The notes under the pieces are model-generated. The model did not search any database, had not been told where the DNA came from, and was given only the letters and a program-made list of their open reading frames with translations. The position numbers and the translations under genes were made by a program. This document shows, one piece after another, positions 36,801 through 42,485 of a stretch of 64,000 nt of DNA; within the stretch, counting starts at the first letter, position 1; every line of letters begins with the position of its first letter. Source of the DNA: Shinisaurus crocodilurus (lineage: Eukaryota > Chordata > Lepidosauria > Squamata > Shinisauridae); contig CM037878.1 in assembly GCA_021292165.1 (NCBI GenBank), forward strand, positions 289,960,971 through 290,024,970, written 5' to 3'.

Positions 36801-37535
36801 CGAAAGGCGCTTGTGGCAGTGGGCAGCACAGATCGCTGCAGCCAGCTTGCGAGCTGGCTTCAGCAATCGCTGCTCTCTCCCCCCCCCCCCCCACCTCTCT
36901 GCTGCCAGCTCAAAAGGCTGGCAGCTCTGGCGGGGGTGGGGGGCAGGCAATGCTGAAGTCAGCTCTCAGGCTGGCTGCAGCGATCTCCGTCCCGCTGCCG
37001 CGGCAAGTCCCAAAAGAGGTTCGTCATGGTAGCAGGCACCGCAGATTGCTGCAGCTGGCACGCGAGAAATTACTGTTACATCATGAGTGTTATTAAGTTG
37101 TCCTTAGTTGTGACAATGTCTGTCTCCGCTAATCTGAGTATGCAGAGAGGGGATCTTTGCCACCAGGAGGAGCTCAAATGGCTGCTTTCTGGTCAGTGCA
37201 AAATGCAGCATCCCCCATTTCTCTGGTGTGTACTTGGGATCATTTCATATCGGTTTCTTAAAACCCTGTAGCAACCCATTTTTTATTTGCCATCTGATGT
37301 ATCTTCCTCACCCGCACCCCCATAATACGGTGCGGATTCTAAACCAGATCTCCACCGTATTTATTGATTTGATTTATACCCCGCCTTTCTACTAAAAAAA
37401 ATATGGCACTTTATCATTACTTCACTTCAGATGCCTCTTTTGTTGCGGTCTTTTTAGGTGGCTACGTGGGAAAAGCAGGTATATACATGTTGCAGAGATG
37501 GAATAGTAAGGAGATACCAGCTTTCAGACCTCTGA
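18776..37535 (+). CDS. PAAF1: PAAF1, proteasomal ATPase-associated factor 1 (complete, 12 coding exons)
   Basis: A WD40-repeat chaperone of the 19S proteasome base (orthologue of yeast Rpn14) that binds the Rpt ATPase subunits during regulatory particle assembly. Exons: 18776-18822, 20282-20322, 21739-21842, 23070-23159, 24668-24766, 26474-26624, 29183-29377, 30555-30646, 32439-32554, 32994-33076, 33368-33450, 37458-37535. All junctions have AG/GT ends and compatible phases, giving 392 residues plus TGA, the same length as human PAAF1. Diagnostic blocks are FLAPYTTF, DGRMKIW, DVNCCRFFPSG, SGGMDAQLKIW, DGTARLWDCG, GSDAFNCCTF, GTQDGNIYQLDVR and the C-terminus RRYQLSDL. The ATG has A at -3 and G at +4 (good initiation context). 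Introns are full of transposons, but every exon is intact. Confidence 0.97.
19738..19852. mobile_element. hAT-like MITE (GAGGAACCTGTGG type)
   Basis: Ends AGGAACCTGTGGTCC and GGAGAGCTACAGGTTCCCC; inner GGGCTGATGGGAGTTGTAGT. In PAAF1 intron 1. Confidence 0.5.
19885..20125 (+). mobile_element. L2-like LINE 3' fragment
   Basis: AGCCTTCTCGGTGGCCGCTC, then CTGGTGTGGAACTCCC, then CCTTGAGTGCCATTTTTGGT and CAAATCAAATAAATAAA; same family at 23925-24260. Confidence 0.6.
20282..20322 (+). CDS. PAAF1: PAAF1 exon 2
   Basis: Short 41-nt exon between acceptor TTTATAG and donor G|GTGAGC; reads KNEEEAWLSCRSP. Too short for a simple ORF scan; identified from phase and the conserved EAWLSC block. Confidence 0.9.
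20690..20835 (-). mobile_element. LINE 3' tail fragment
   Basis: TTATTTATTAACTATATTTC and TCTCTGGGCAACATACATGA, then AAAACACAATATAAACAATA; minus-strand 3'UTR of an L2-like element. Confidence 0.5.
21009..21120. mobile_element. Harbinger-like MITE, copy 3
   Basis: Inverted TTTAGGCAGAAGAAAGTCCT / AGGACTTTTTTTCTGTCTAA arms around CAACTCCCAG...CTGGGAATTG; terminal bases are eroded. Confidence 0.5.
21271..21510 (-). mobile_element. tRNA-derived SINE, full length
   Basis: Minus-strand A-box GGCGTAGTGG and B-box GGTTCTAGTCC are preserved, body as at 15996, tail of TATT repeats. In PAAF1 intron 2. Confidence 0.8.
21739..21842 (+). CDS. PAAF1: PAAF1 exon 3
   Basis: Acceptor CTCTAG, donor AAG|GTACTG. 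Reads STLYGTLTCQGVSSDGIPE then ITASEGFVVSEITK (residues 30-64). Confidence 0.95.
22012..22140. mobile_element. palindromic hAT MITE, older copy
   Basis: Starts CAGGGCTATCC and ends GGAGAGTCTAG, with inner TCCCAGAATCCC. Flanking octamers no longer match, so this copy is older than the 1256-type copies. Confidence 0.65.
22203..22345 (-). mobile_element. LINE 3' tail fragment
   Basis: (TTTG)n then TTATATCCTGCCTTTTGACT and AAATACAATAACACC; minus-strand L2-like 3'UTR. From about 22370 to 22830 the minus strand contains a decayed frame with QPLKSVQRIQPMENVAARLL, like the RIQ.VQNAAARLL stretch of L2 ORFs. Confidence 0.5.
23070..23159 (+). CDS. PAAF1: PAAF1 exon 4
   Basis: Exactly 30 codons, acceptor CTGCAG, donor AGT|GTAAGT. 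Contains CPRENASTKFLAPYTTF, the strongly conserved segment before the first WD repeat. Confidence 0.96.
23925..24262 (+). mobile_element. L2-like LINE 3' fragment
   Basis: GGCCTTCTTGGTGGTTGCTC, then TCTGGAACTCTCTGCTAAG (LWNSL.. equivalent), then GCCACCTTGAGTGCCATTTT and ATAAATAAATAA. PAAF1 intron 4. Confidence 0.65.
24491..24600. mobile_element. palindromic MITE
   Basis: CTCCAGATCTTGTTGGACTA and CAGTTCTCAT, facing GGAATTATGGGAGCTGTAAT; right end decayed, only about 70 bp from PAAF1 exon 5. Confidence 0.5.
24668..24766 (+). CDS. PAAF1: PAAF1 exon 5
   Basis: 33 codons with a WD-type blade: ITCLDISSGGGLGVS then TSADGRMKIWQAANGEIR. Acceptor TTTTAG, donor AGA|GTAAGA. Confidence 0.96.
24895..25600 (+). 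mobile_element. L2-like LINE, 3' end of ORF, UTR and tail
   Basis: The plus frame retains the L2-type C-terminal region: NAAARLLSEAAPFQHATPLL, LKELHWLLICYWARFKVLVL and LPLEVRQAP, with a few stops, then a short 3'UTR and GATGGTGATGATGATGATC tail. It extends the fragment at 1-515 by about 250 bp upstream. In PAAF1 intron 5. Confidence 0.8.
25640..26460 (+). other. PAAF1 intron 5, nothing recognised
   Basis: No repeat ends, tandem structure or plausible coding sequence noted before the exon 6 acceptor, apart from a short poly-G run near 26126. Confidence 0.5.
26474..26624 (+). CDS. PAAF1: PAAF1 exon 6
   Basis: A whole blade: GHVYDVNCCRFFPSG, SGGMDAQLKIWSVEDASC and the start of the next GH motif (FQGHKAG). 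Acceptor TTCCCAG, donor G|GTACAG. Confidence 0.97.
27208..27342. mobile_element. 135-bp palindromic hAT MITE, copy 4
   Basis: CAGTGTTCTCC...GGAGAACACTG with duplications TTCTAGAG at 27200-27207 and 27343-27350. PAAF1 intron 6. Confidence 0.92.
27351..28780 (+). other. PAAF1 intron 6, nothing recognised
   Basis: 1.4 kb of apparently unique intron sequence. Short ORFs only. Confidence 0.5.
28785..28850 (+). mobile_element. retroposon 3' fragment (CTGGACTAGATAGACC type)
   Basis: GCTGGACTAGATAGACCTTT and GGTCTGATCCAGCGC, then ATGTTCTTATG; same ending as 8225-8340. Confidence 0.5.
29183..29377 (+). CDS. PAAF1: PAAF1 exon 7
   Basis: Blade with TAIVDRGRNVVSSSRDGTAR and LWDCGKSSC, then the loop NSLNLGSPEKIP. 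The donor is A|GTACGT; an apparent read-through to an in-frame stop just downstream is intronic. Confidence 0.96.
29400..29870 (+). other. PAAF1 intron 7, nothing recognised
   Basis: AT-rich intron sequence, one short CA run near 29467. Confidence 0.5.
29874..29960. mobile_element. Harbinger-like MITE, copy 4 (internally deleted)
   Basis: GCGCAATCCTATGAATG and CTTGCATAGGATTGTGCC ends around GCATGCTGGGAGTCGTAGG; left inner arm missing. Confidence 0.55.
29998..30150 (+). mobile_element. retroposon 3' end (GATTGTGAGCCTGAGGG family)
   Basis: Close match to 14975-15120, ending in GCAATAAATAAATAAA and an A run. Confidence 0.65.
30555..30646 (+). CDS. PAAF1: PAAF1 exon 8
   Basis: 92 nt; the first two bases complete the serine codon split in exon 7. 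Reads EREIGTEGKLLLLAREDKKL and then GVGLQSRQP. Acceptor CACAG, donor CCG|GTAAGG. Confidence 0.93.
31085..31380. repeat. GC-rich island in PAAF1 intron 8
   Basis: A sharply bounded GC- and CpG-rich block (GGGGGCGCCCCTGCGGGACA and similar) in an otherwise AT-rich intron. It starts after CTGGGCC and ends at GGCCCAG; TCGTACAA occurs near both edges in direct orientation. Possibly a DNA element; family not recognised. Confidence 0.4.
31526..31870. repeat. 345-bp inverted repeat with 38-bp arms
   Basis: GTCCTGGGTGCTGGTCATAT.. at 31526-31563 is repeated in inverse at 31833-31870 with about two to four differences. The spacer is AT-rich and contains several TTTAAAT motifs. Confidence 0.75.
31998..32237 (+). 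mobile_element. tRNA-derived SINE, full length
   Basis: GAGCCAGTGTGATGTAGTGA (A box), CCAGGTTTTAATCC (B-box position), CAGGGTTGTTGTGAGGAT and GGGATATAAATGTAATCTAA tail. PAAF1 intron 8, 200 bp before exon 9. Confidence 0.8.
32439..32554 (+). CDS. PAAF1: PAAF1 exon 9
   Basis: Preceded by a long pure pyrimidine tract (about 32400-32436) ending CTCAG. Reads VFLFVGSDAFNCCTFLSS and LGGTQDGNIYQLDVRNT. Donor AA|GTGAGT; a MITE begins only 16 nt beyond the exon end. Confidence 0.96.
32571..32705. mobile_element. 135-bp palindromic hAT MITE, copy 5
   Basis: CAGTGTTCTCC...GGAGAACACTG with duplications GATTAAAG at 32563-32570 and 32706-32713; starts 16 nt past PAAF1 exon 9. Confidence 0.93.
32790..32880 (+). 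mobile_element. tRNA-derived SINE, 3' part
   Basis: GAGCCACCTTGGGTTCCTTG then AGAGGAAAAAAGGTGGGATG and AATAAATAAATAAA tail. Confidence 0.65.
32994..33076 (+). CDS. PAAF1: PAAF1 exon 10
   Basis: 83 nt, acceptor TTTCTAG, donor AAG|GTAGCA. Reads APVRTVHRSGAPVFSLLPY then KDGFIASQ. Confidence 0.95.
33368..33450 (+). CDS. PAAF1: PAAF1 exon 11
   Basis: 83 nt, acceptor TTTCCAG, donor AAG|GTATTG. Reads GDGTCFIMQQDLDHVVELTG then PDCDPVYK. Confidence 0.95.
33565..35215 (-). mobile_element. L2-like LINE with 473-codon open reading frame
   Basis: The minus-strand ORF 35124-33703 keeps reverse transcriptase motifs: NNFRPVANVPFLGKVLERVV, QSGFRPGFGTETAL, motif A LILLDLSAAFDTID (Asp near 240), YGVPQGSVLSPMLFN, and the catalytic YADD at about 329-332, then LNPDKTEMLLVG and ISKLDYC. 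No stop or frameshift within 473 codons. The endonuclease part upstream is missing (5' truncation), and the C-terminus after ISKLDYC jumps directly to the 3'UTR and a TTTA tail, so the last coding part is deleted. In PAAF1 intron 11, opposite in strand to the gene. Cannot retrotranspose alone. Confidence 0.88.
35686..35902 (+). mobile_element. tRNA-derived SINE, diverged
   Basis: GAGCCAGCATGATGTAGAAG, B-box-like AGGTTCAAATTGC, TCACAGGGTGATTGTGAGGA; diverged copy in PAAF1 intron 11. Confidence 0.65.
35982..36060. mobile_element. palindromic hAT MITE, internally deleted copy 6
   Basis: 79 bp; left arm intact, right arm reduced to AAGGTTGGAGAACACTG. Duplications CTGTAAAG at 35974-35981 and 36061-36068 are still perfect. 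Confidence 0.9.
36069..36183. mobile_element. Harbinger-like MITE, copy 5
   Basis: GCACAATCCTTTGCATG and CATGCATAGGACTGTGCCC ends; begins directly at the right duplication of the preceding hAT MITE. Confidence 0.6.
36325..36540. repeat. cluster of three hairpins
   Basis: Hairpin 1 (36327-36397): 36-bp arms, GGGTTCGCATGACAGGAC facing its complement, centre CTTATAAG. Hairpin 2: GGGTGGCTTAT / ATAAGCCACCC near 36412-36442. Hairpin 3: TTGACCCACGA / TCGTGGGTCAA with partner CGTGTTGTCTG / AGACACGACCC near 36472-36533. Probably a decayed DNA element. Confidence 0.7.
36640..37075. repeat. GC-rich imperfect tandem repeat, period about 110 bp
   Basis: Four loosely similar units, each with GCTGC(C/A)...CC(C/T)(C/A)AAAGG...GGCAG followed by GGCTGCAGC-type words. 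Includes a poly-C run near 36880. It opens a 190-codon frame that has only repeat-like composition. Confidence 0.6.
37458..37535 (+). CDS. PAAF1: PAAF1 exon 12 (terminal)
   Basis: Acceptor TTTTTAG after a 4-kb intron holding an L2-like LINE. 25 codons, VATWEKQVYTCCRDG then IVRRYQLSDL, then TGA. Confidence 0.95.
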   Translation: MATWEKQVYTCCRDGIVRRYQLSDL

Positions 37536-37899
37536 CTTGACTGAAGCTATGGACACTGGACTACGAATGCTGGACATATTTCAGGGATTACTTTAGAAAC
37601 ACCACTTTGAAACAAGCCATACCAGTGCCATGTTTCCAGGAGCATGAATGGATTGTACACGTGTGAGTTGCGGGGACCATGTTAAGTCATAATCCAAGGT
37701 CAATCTTCCTGCTGAGGGATGTAAACAGAACAGCTTTCAGCTATTTCCCCGCACAGAGCAGCACTGCAAGTTTGTTGGGGTTAAGGCCCATTTTGTATTT
37801 GCAAATGTGTTTTTGATATCCATTGTGTGGCTGTTGGTTGTTTCTAAGAAAGGAAAATGGAGTTGATGGGTACGAGGAAAATCAAGGCCAGCAGACTTC

Positions 37900-37905
37900 A
37901 ATAAA
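37900..37905 (+). terminator. PAAF1 polyadenylation signal
   Basis: AATAAA 365 nt past the PAAF1 stop, in unique-looking sequence. Another AATAAA near 38031 lies within a dispersed repeat. Confidence 0.55.
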
Positions 37906-38017
37906 CTGCCCTTTCTGCCTCGAGTGGAGCTGAAAACTTCAGAAACCATCTGTTCTCATCTCGTGCCTTCCTCACAGAATTACCATTCTGTGGGGCTTTG
38001 CACTGCCCACCAGCTGT

Positions 38018-38386
38018 AAGTTTCCATCTAAAATAAAGCTGCTTTGATCTCGAGCTGTTTTTTAAATTGATTATCTCTGGAATGGCATTTATTGATTTAT
38101 TTTAAATCCTCCTCTCTGACAGTTCTTCATTCGCCACTGATTTCCAACAACAATCACAGAGGACTTGTGTGTTGTTTTCACTGGGCCTCCTTTCATCTTT
38201 GACAATAAAAAATTGGTGTTCATCTCTCTTATCCATATACAGTAATACTTGGATTGCAAACATAATTCGTTCCGGAACCGTGCTTGTAATCCAAAACACT
38301 CTTATATCAAAGCGAGTCTCTGGCGGGCGTGAGCGGAGCCAATTTTGGCCCGCTACGCCCACTCGAGGCGAGCGGTTACATCCCTA
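38018..38386 (+). repeat. 369-bp direct repeat, left copy (matches 62769-63139)
   Basis: Starts AAGTTTCCATCTAAAATAAA and ends GAGCGGTTACATCCCTA, over 90% identical by eye to 62769-63139 in the same orientation. The right part (from about 38243) is the left half of a Tc1/mariner-like MITE; the left part is of unknown origin. Confidence 0.85.
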
Positions 38387-38504
38387 TTTATACGTGTCTC
38401 TACCCCAACCGTCACCGGGCAGCAGCCGATCCACCAGGCTCCCCTGCACAGTCTCCATCTCAGCCGGCCATTATCACTTTCAGAACCGGGGCCTGCCTGT
38501 GCCT

Positions 38505-38665
38505 TTCTTCCTCCTCCCTCCCCACCCCTCTTTCCCTTTGTGCTCCCTTTTCCAGGGTAAGCCTGAGGGCTGGGACTGCCAGGTTGCTTTTTATTGAAGT
38601 AAAAGCCACCCTGGAAGCCCTTTTGGGTGGAAGAGTGGGATGAACAGGCTTAAAGAAATAAATAA
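38505..38665 (+). mobile_element. retroposon 3' end (diverged)
   Basis: TAAGCCTGAGGGCTGGGACT and GTGGAAGAGTGGGATGAACA then AAAGAAATAAATAA; a diverged member of the 14975 family. Confidence 0.5.
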
Positions 38666-38934
38666 CTTGTCCTATGATCCCAGCCGGAGCATTCGGCAGA
38701 ACCTTTAGCCAGCTCTAGTTAAGCATATCCTACGGGACATCGTCCTTTGCATGAAGCGGCTGTGCCGTGACTTTCCAATAGGAGGCTGCAGAATATATTG
38801 AGACGTTTAGGAAGTGTAAACGGCCTTCAGGATATTGATTCTAAAGAGAGTCGTTGCCCTTAAAGTCTCTCATAGCCTTGCTACAGAGAAAGGAGAACAG
38901 CAAAAAGGAAGGAGCGAGAGAATGATTTGGATGT

Positions 38935-39075
38935 TGATTTATTCAAAGTATTCATATACTGCTTTTCAGACTGAACTCGCCAAGCAGTTGTTTACATGAA
39001 ATTATTAAAACGATAAAATCAATCAAATGATGCAATCAAACAAAAAAGACAAGCAATTATTTGTCTTGGAGAAGT
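38935..39075 (-). mobile_element. LINE 3' tail fragment
   Basis: GATTTATTCAAAGTATTCAT, CTGAACTCGCCAAGCAGTTG, AAAACGATAAAATCAATC; minus-strand L2-like 3'UTR. Confidence 0.45.
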
Positions 39076-39234
39076 TGATTCTGGTTCTCCTCAGAGCAAG
39101 ATGGGAGCCTGCATGCCAGTGTGCCACCCTCCAGTGGAATTTGGGAACTGGGGCAGGGCTACGGTGCCCATGACATCCACACACACAATCCCCACGGGGC
39201 CTGCTGACATTCACAGAGGACTCGACCCATCCAC

Positions 39235-39835
39235 GGCCATTCTATTCCAAGCAAAATTCTGCTCTGTGCAGGAATCCAGTCTCAAGCATCCAGTCTCAAG
39301 ATGGCTGTCCAGACTCTGCCTGAAGAAGACCTCCAGCGACAGAGAGCCCACCACCTCCACAGGTAGTTGGTTCCCTTCTCTGACAGCTGCGACGGTTAGG
39401 ACATTATTCCTGAGGTTCAGCCGAAATCTGCCTTCCTGTAACTTAGGCCCATATCTCGTGTCTTCGACGACGGAGGGCACGTTGCGGCCTCTTCTCTGTG
39501 ACAACCCTTTAGGTACTTGGAAAGCGCTAACATATCCCCTCGGTCTTCTCTTCTGGAGGCTAAACATACCCCGTTCCATCCATCTTTCCTCATAGGACTA
39601 AGTTTCAAGTCTCCCGATTATCTTTGTTGCCCTTCTCCAAGCTCATTCCAATTTAAATGAATCCTTCTTCAAGCGTGCTGTTCAAACCAGGACACAGTAT
39701 TAAAGGTGTGCTCTGACCAGAACAGAGGACGGTGGAACCATCACTTCCCATAATTTTGTAATGATGCTTCCATTAATGCAACCTAAAATTGCATTTGCCT
39801 TCTTTGCAGAGCACTTGATACTCCTTTACTGTCTT
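39235..39835 (-). mobile_element. CR1 LINE C-terminal fragment, decayed
   Basis: The minus strand reads GMFSLQKRRPRGYVSAFQVP and related CR1 C-terminal words, with frameshifts. Collinear with, and more diverged than, the CR1 copy at 56060-57045. Abuts the left edge of the tandem array. Confidence 0.7.
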
Positions 39836-40327
39836 AGCTTCCTCACTGCCTGTCCTCGAGCATCAGCCTCTGAGGACTCGCCAATTTCAGAAGACCTCTC
39901 AGAGCCTCGACTGGGACACTCCACCACCGGGGACTTGCGACTCCTCCTGCCCTACAAGAGATGGCTTAGGCTGCCTGGACATCCCACTGGTTGCTCTCCC
40001 CTCCTGGATTCTGGAGCTCCAACCCCTTTTCCTCTGTGCCCCATTGATCTGCCTCTGCAGGGCACCATCTCTGTGTCTGGTTGAGCTTGCAAGTGGGCAC
40101 TCCTAGTGGTGGGTGATCCCCACACACCCACTGGGAACAAAACATACCTGAGTAGTGAAAAAGGCTACCTCACGAGCCCTGCCACTTATTCAAATGTGAC
40201 AGATGGTTAACTCCACCCCTGTCGGATGTCCGACTCCATCCCCGGAAGTCCTAGCTCCGGAGGTCCCGCCCCGGATGGAGGGATCAGGCGTCATGCAACC
40301 GTGGACCCATACGCTGAGGGTTTAGGC

Positions 40328-40732
40328 TAGGGACGCCGGAGGAAACCGAAATGGACTCAAATTAGTCCGAATTTCAAGAATCTGACCCACGGATTCTGCA
40401 CCAGACTGTCTCTTCCAGACTGGTGGGGATTCCGTTGAGGACTGGTCTTTTTACCTTCCGTAATTTGGCACAAATTTTGTCGTACGAAAATACGGAAAAT
40501 AAAAGAAGAAACACCCACCAAAAATGCACATTTCCCCTATAGGCTAAATCATACAAATACACGTTAGTGTATGTTGGGGGAGGTGGTGGGCATTTTTGGG
40601 GAATTTTGAATTTGCGTACGAATGCATTTGTGCAAAATCCGATTCCATCAGTGCGCGGACGATGCAACAAAAGCTGCCTGAACATCTGCAAAATGTAGAC
40701 GGAATTGATTTTACAATCTTCGTACATCCCTA
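40328..40732. mobile_element. hAT-like insertion in the left foldback arm (unit 1; repeated in all units)
   Basis: 405 bp with ends TAGGGACGCCGG and (complement) TAGGGATGTACG. Comparison of the two arms shows it interrupts GGTTTA...CCCCTGCC in the left arm only. Copies at about 42666-43070, 45001-45406 and 47340-47746. No matching target duplication found. Confidence 0.6.
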
Positions 40733-40796
40733 AAAGACCCCTGCCATACATGTGTGGGACTGGAAGTGATTACACAGGGGTCATTTCCAACACCAT

Positions 40797-40965
40797 GCTC
40801 TGTGGCTCACACTGGCTCAGCTTGTCTGAGTGTGGAAAGCTAAGCAGGGTCAGGCCTGGTTATTACTTGGATGGGAGACCCCTCCTCTAGTTTTAGTTTC
40901 CTGCATTGAGCAGGGGGTTGGACTCGATGGCCTTGTAGGCTCCTTCCAACTCTATGACTTATGAA
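40797..40965 (+). mobile_element. 5S rRNA-derived SINE with CR1-like tail (unit 1)
   Basis: GGAAAGCTAAGCAGGGTCAG then GCCTGGTTATTACTTGGATG and GGAGACC match the internal promoter region of 5S rRNA genes (box A/C words AGCTAAGCAGG and GGATGGGAGACC). It then joins GCAGGGGGTTGGACTCGATG and CTCCTTCCAACTCTATGA, a CR1-type 3' end. Repeated near 43135, 45471 and 47812. Confidence 0.8.
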
Positions 40966-41819
40966 TCGCTGGAGGTCCTGCCTTGGATGGAGGGATCACC
41001 TGATGGCAGGTCATGAGACCCGTCCACAAACTCATCATGCCACCATGAACCAATAGAGAGAGGTTTCAGACAACTGCTTTTGGTGGGGGAACAAAGGACC
41101 CCACATAAAAACTAGTTTTCTGCACAAAAAGAAGGGGAAAAGGCAGTGCTGCTAAATATGATGAACCTACAACTCTCCCTCAAGAAAAAGGAACCTGCTC
41201 TTATCTTTCTCCCTAGACTTTTTTCTGTGTTGATTAGTGCCTACGTATCTTCCACATCTCAAAGGGAGATCCGTGATACAAAGCCCACATTAAAAAATTG
41301 GGAAAACCACCTTCATGTAATTTATTTCAGGTCTCGCAAGACCGCTCTGGGCCAATCCAGGAAGGGTTGGAGATGACCCTGGTGGGGTGCTTTCTTTCCC
41401 CGGGGACAGCAGTTGTCTAAAACCTCTTCCTGTTTGGCCACAGTGGCATGCTGAGTTCATAGAGGGCGGTCACATGACCCCCTCACGTTTCCCCACCGCC
41501 CGGGGCAGGACCTCCGGATCTGGGACTTCCAGGGATGGTGTTGCATATGAATCCTGTGTGGTCACTTCCAGCACCCCACATGTATGGCAGGGGTATAAAC
41601 CATCTTCATATGGGTCCATCTCAGCTTGACGAGTCCCTAGAGGGCTCAAGTGACCCCCATCCGGTTGATGCCTTCATCCGGAAAGGGCGTCTGGAGGTGG
41701 GACTTCCGGGGGATGGGGTGGGACTTCTGCCAGGAGCGGGGCTAAACCACCTGTCACATTTGAATAAGGGGCGGGGCTCAGAGTTAAATGTGAGGTAGTG
41801 TTTTTCAATACTCACTTGA

Positions 41820-42485
41820 CCTTGGCTCTCCATCTCCCACAGCAGGCTCACCAAAGTCCAAGTCTAAGCACCTTTCCTTGTGCTTCACGGGGCTCCAGTC
41901 CAGGAAGGACGATGGAGATGTTCCTAGGACTGGATAGAAAGAGGGTCTTTTGCTTCTCAATTCCCACCCTGAAGCATTAGGCATGGGCAGGTCCTGACAC
42001 GGCAGGAGGCCAATGGGAAGCGGTCTGCACACCATGTTCAGTGCCTGTTCTGGGCCTCACTAATCAACGCAAGTTCCACTTTGGACAAAGCGGGAGGCAA
42101 GGCTGGACCTTTGAGAGTGCACTGTATGAGATGCTGACTGGAAGGTTCTCCCTTGACCAGCATTCTTTCTGGTGAGGGACCACAGCCATCTGAGGCCTTC
42201 ACACGGCTGGCAGGGCCTCTGAGGACGCTTCAGTATCAGCTTGCCTCTCACTTCAGCAGGTACCCTAGATCTCCCTCCAGCCCTACAAGAGATGCCCAGG
42301 CAGTGCGAGCCAGCCCAGTAGTTGCTCTCCCCTCCTGGATTCTGCAGCTCCAACCCCTTCTACTCTGTGCCCCATTGATCTGTCTCTTAAGGGCACCATC
42401 TCTGTGTCTGGTTGAGCCTGCAAGTGGGCAGAGAGCACTCCTAGTGGTGGGTGATCCCCACACACCCACTGGGAACAGAACATAC
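41820..42485 (+). other. array 1 spacer with one exon-like segment
   Basis: About 660 bp between foldbacks. From about 42069 to 42172 a plus frame reads KFHFGQSGRQGWTFESALYE then MLTGRFSLDQHSF and ends at a donor-like TCTG|GTGAGG. The frame is kept in three spacers. I cannot assign a family; YEMLTGRF is reminiscent of kinase words but there is no other kinase motif. Confidence 0.35.

Larger units (their letters stand above)
40148..41819. repeat. foldback element in array 1 unit 1, with two nested insertions
   Basis: Left end TGAGTAGTGAAAAAGGCTAC and right end (complement) TGAGTATTGAAAAACGCTAC begin two arms that pair over the whole element. The left arm runs to about 41108 and the right arm from about 41385. 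Matched words include TTATTCAAATGTGACAG, GGAAGTC, CCCCTGCCATACATGTG, GACAACTGCT and CATGCCAC. Removing two insertions from the left arm (40328-40732 and about 40797-40965) restores collinearity with the ~435-bp right arm. The loop is about 275 bp. Arms are roughly 70-80% alike by eye. Confidence 0.8.

Noticed and set aside
36524..37096. 190-codon plus frame
   Set aside because: Made of a GC-rich tandem repeat within PAAF1 intron 11; amino-acid content is repetitive Ala, Ser, Leu and Pro.
40374..40751. 125-codon minus-strand frame repeated in all four array 1 units (also 42712, 45047, 47386)
   Set aside because: It lies inside the hAT-like insertion, overlaps opposite-strand ORFs, and its conservation follows from recent tandem duplication.
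40800..40965. A functional 5S rRNA gene
   Set aside because: Only the central 5S segment is present, the 5' and 3' thirds are replaced, and a CR1-type tail follows; this is a SINE.
42100..42172. Protein kinase pseudogene suggested by YEMLTGRF
   Set aside because: No glycine loop, HRD or DFG motif lies upstream or downstream in any frame; a single short word is not enough.
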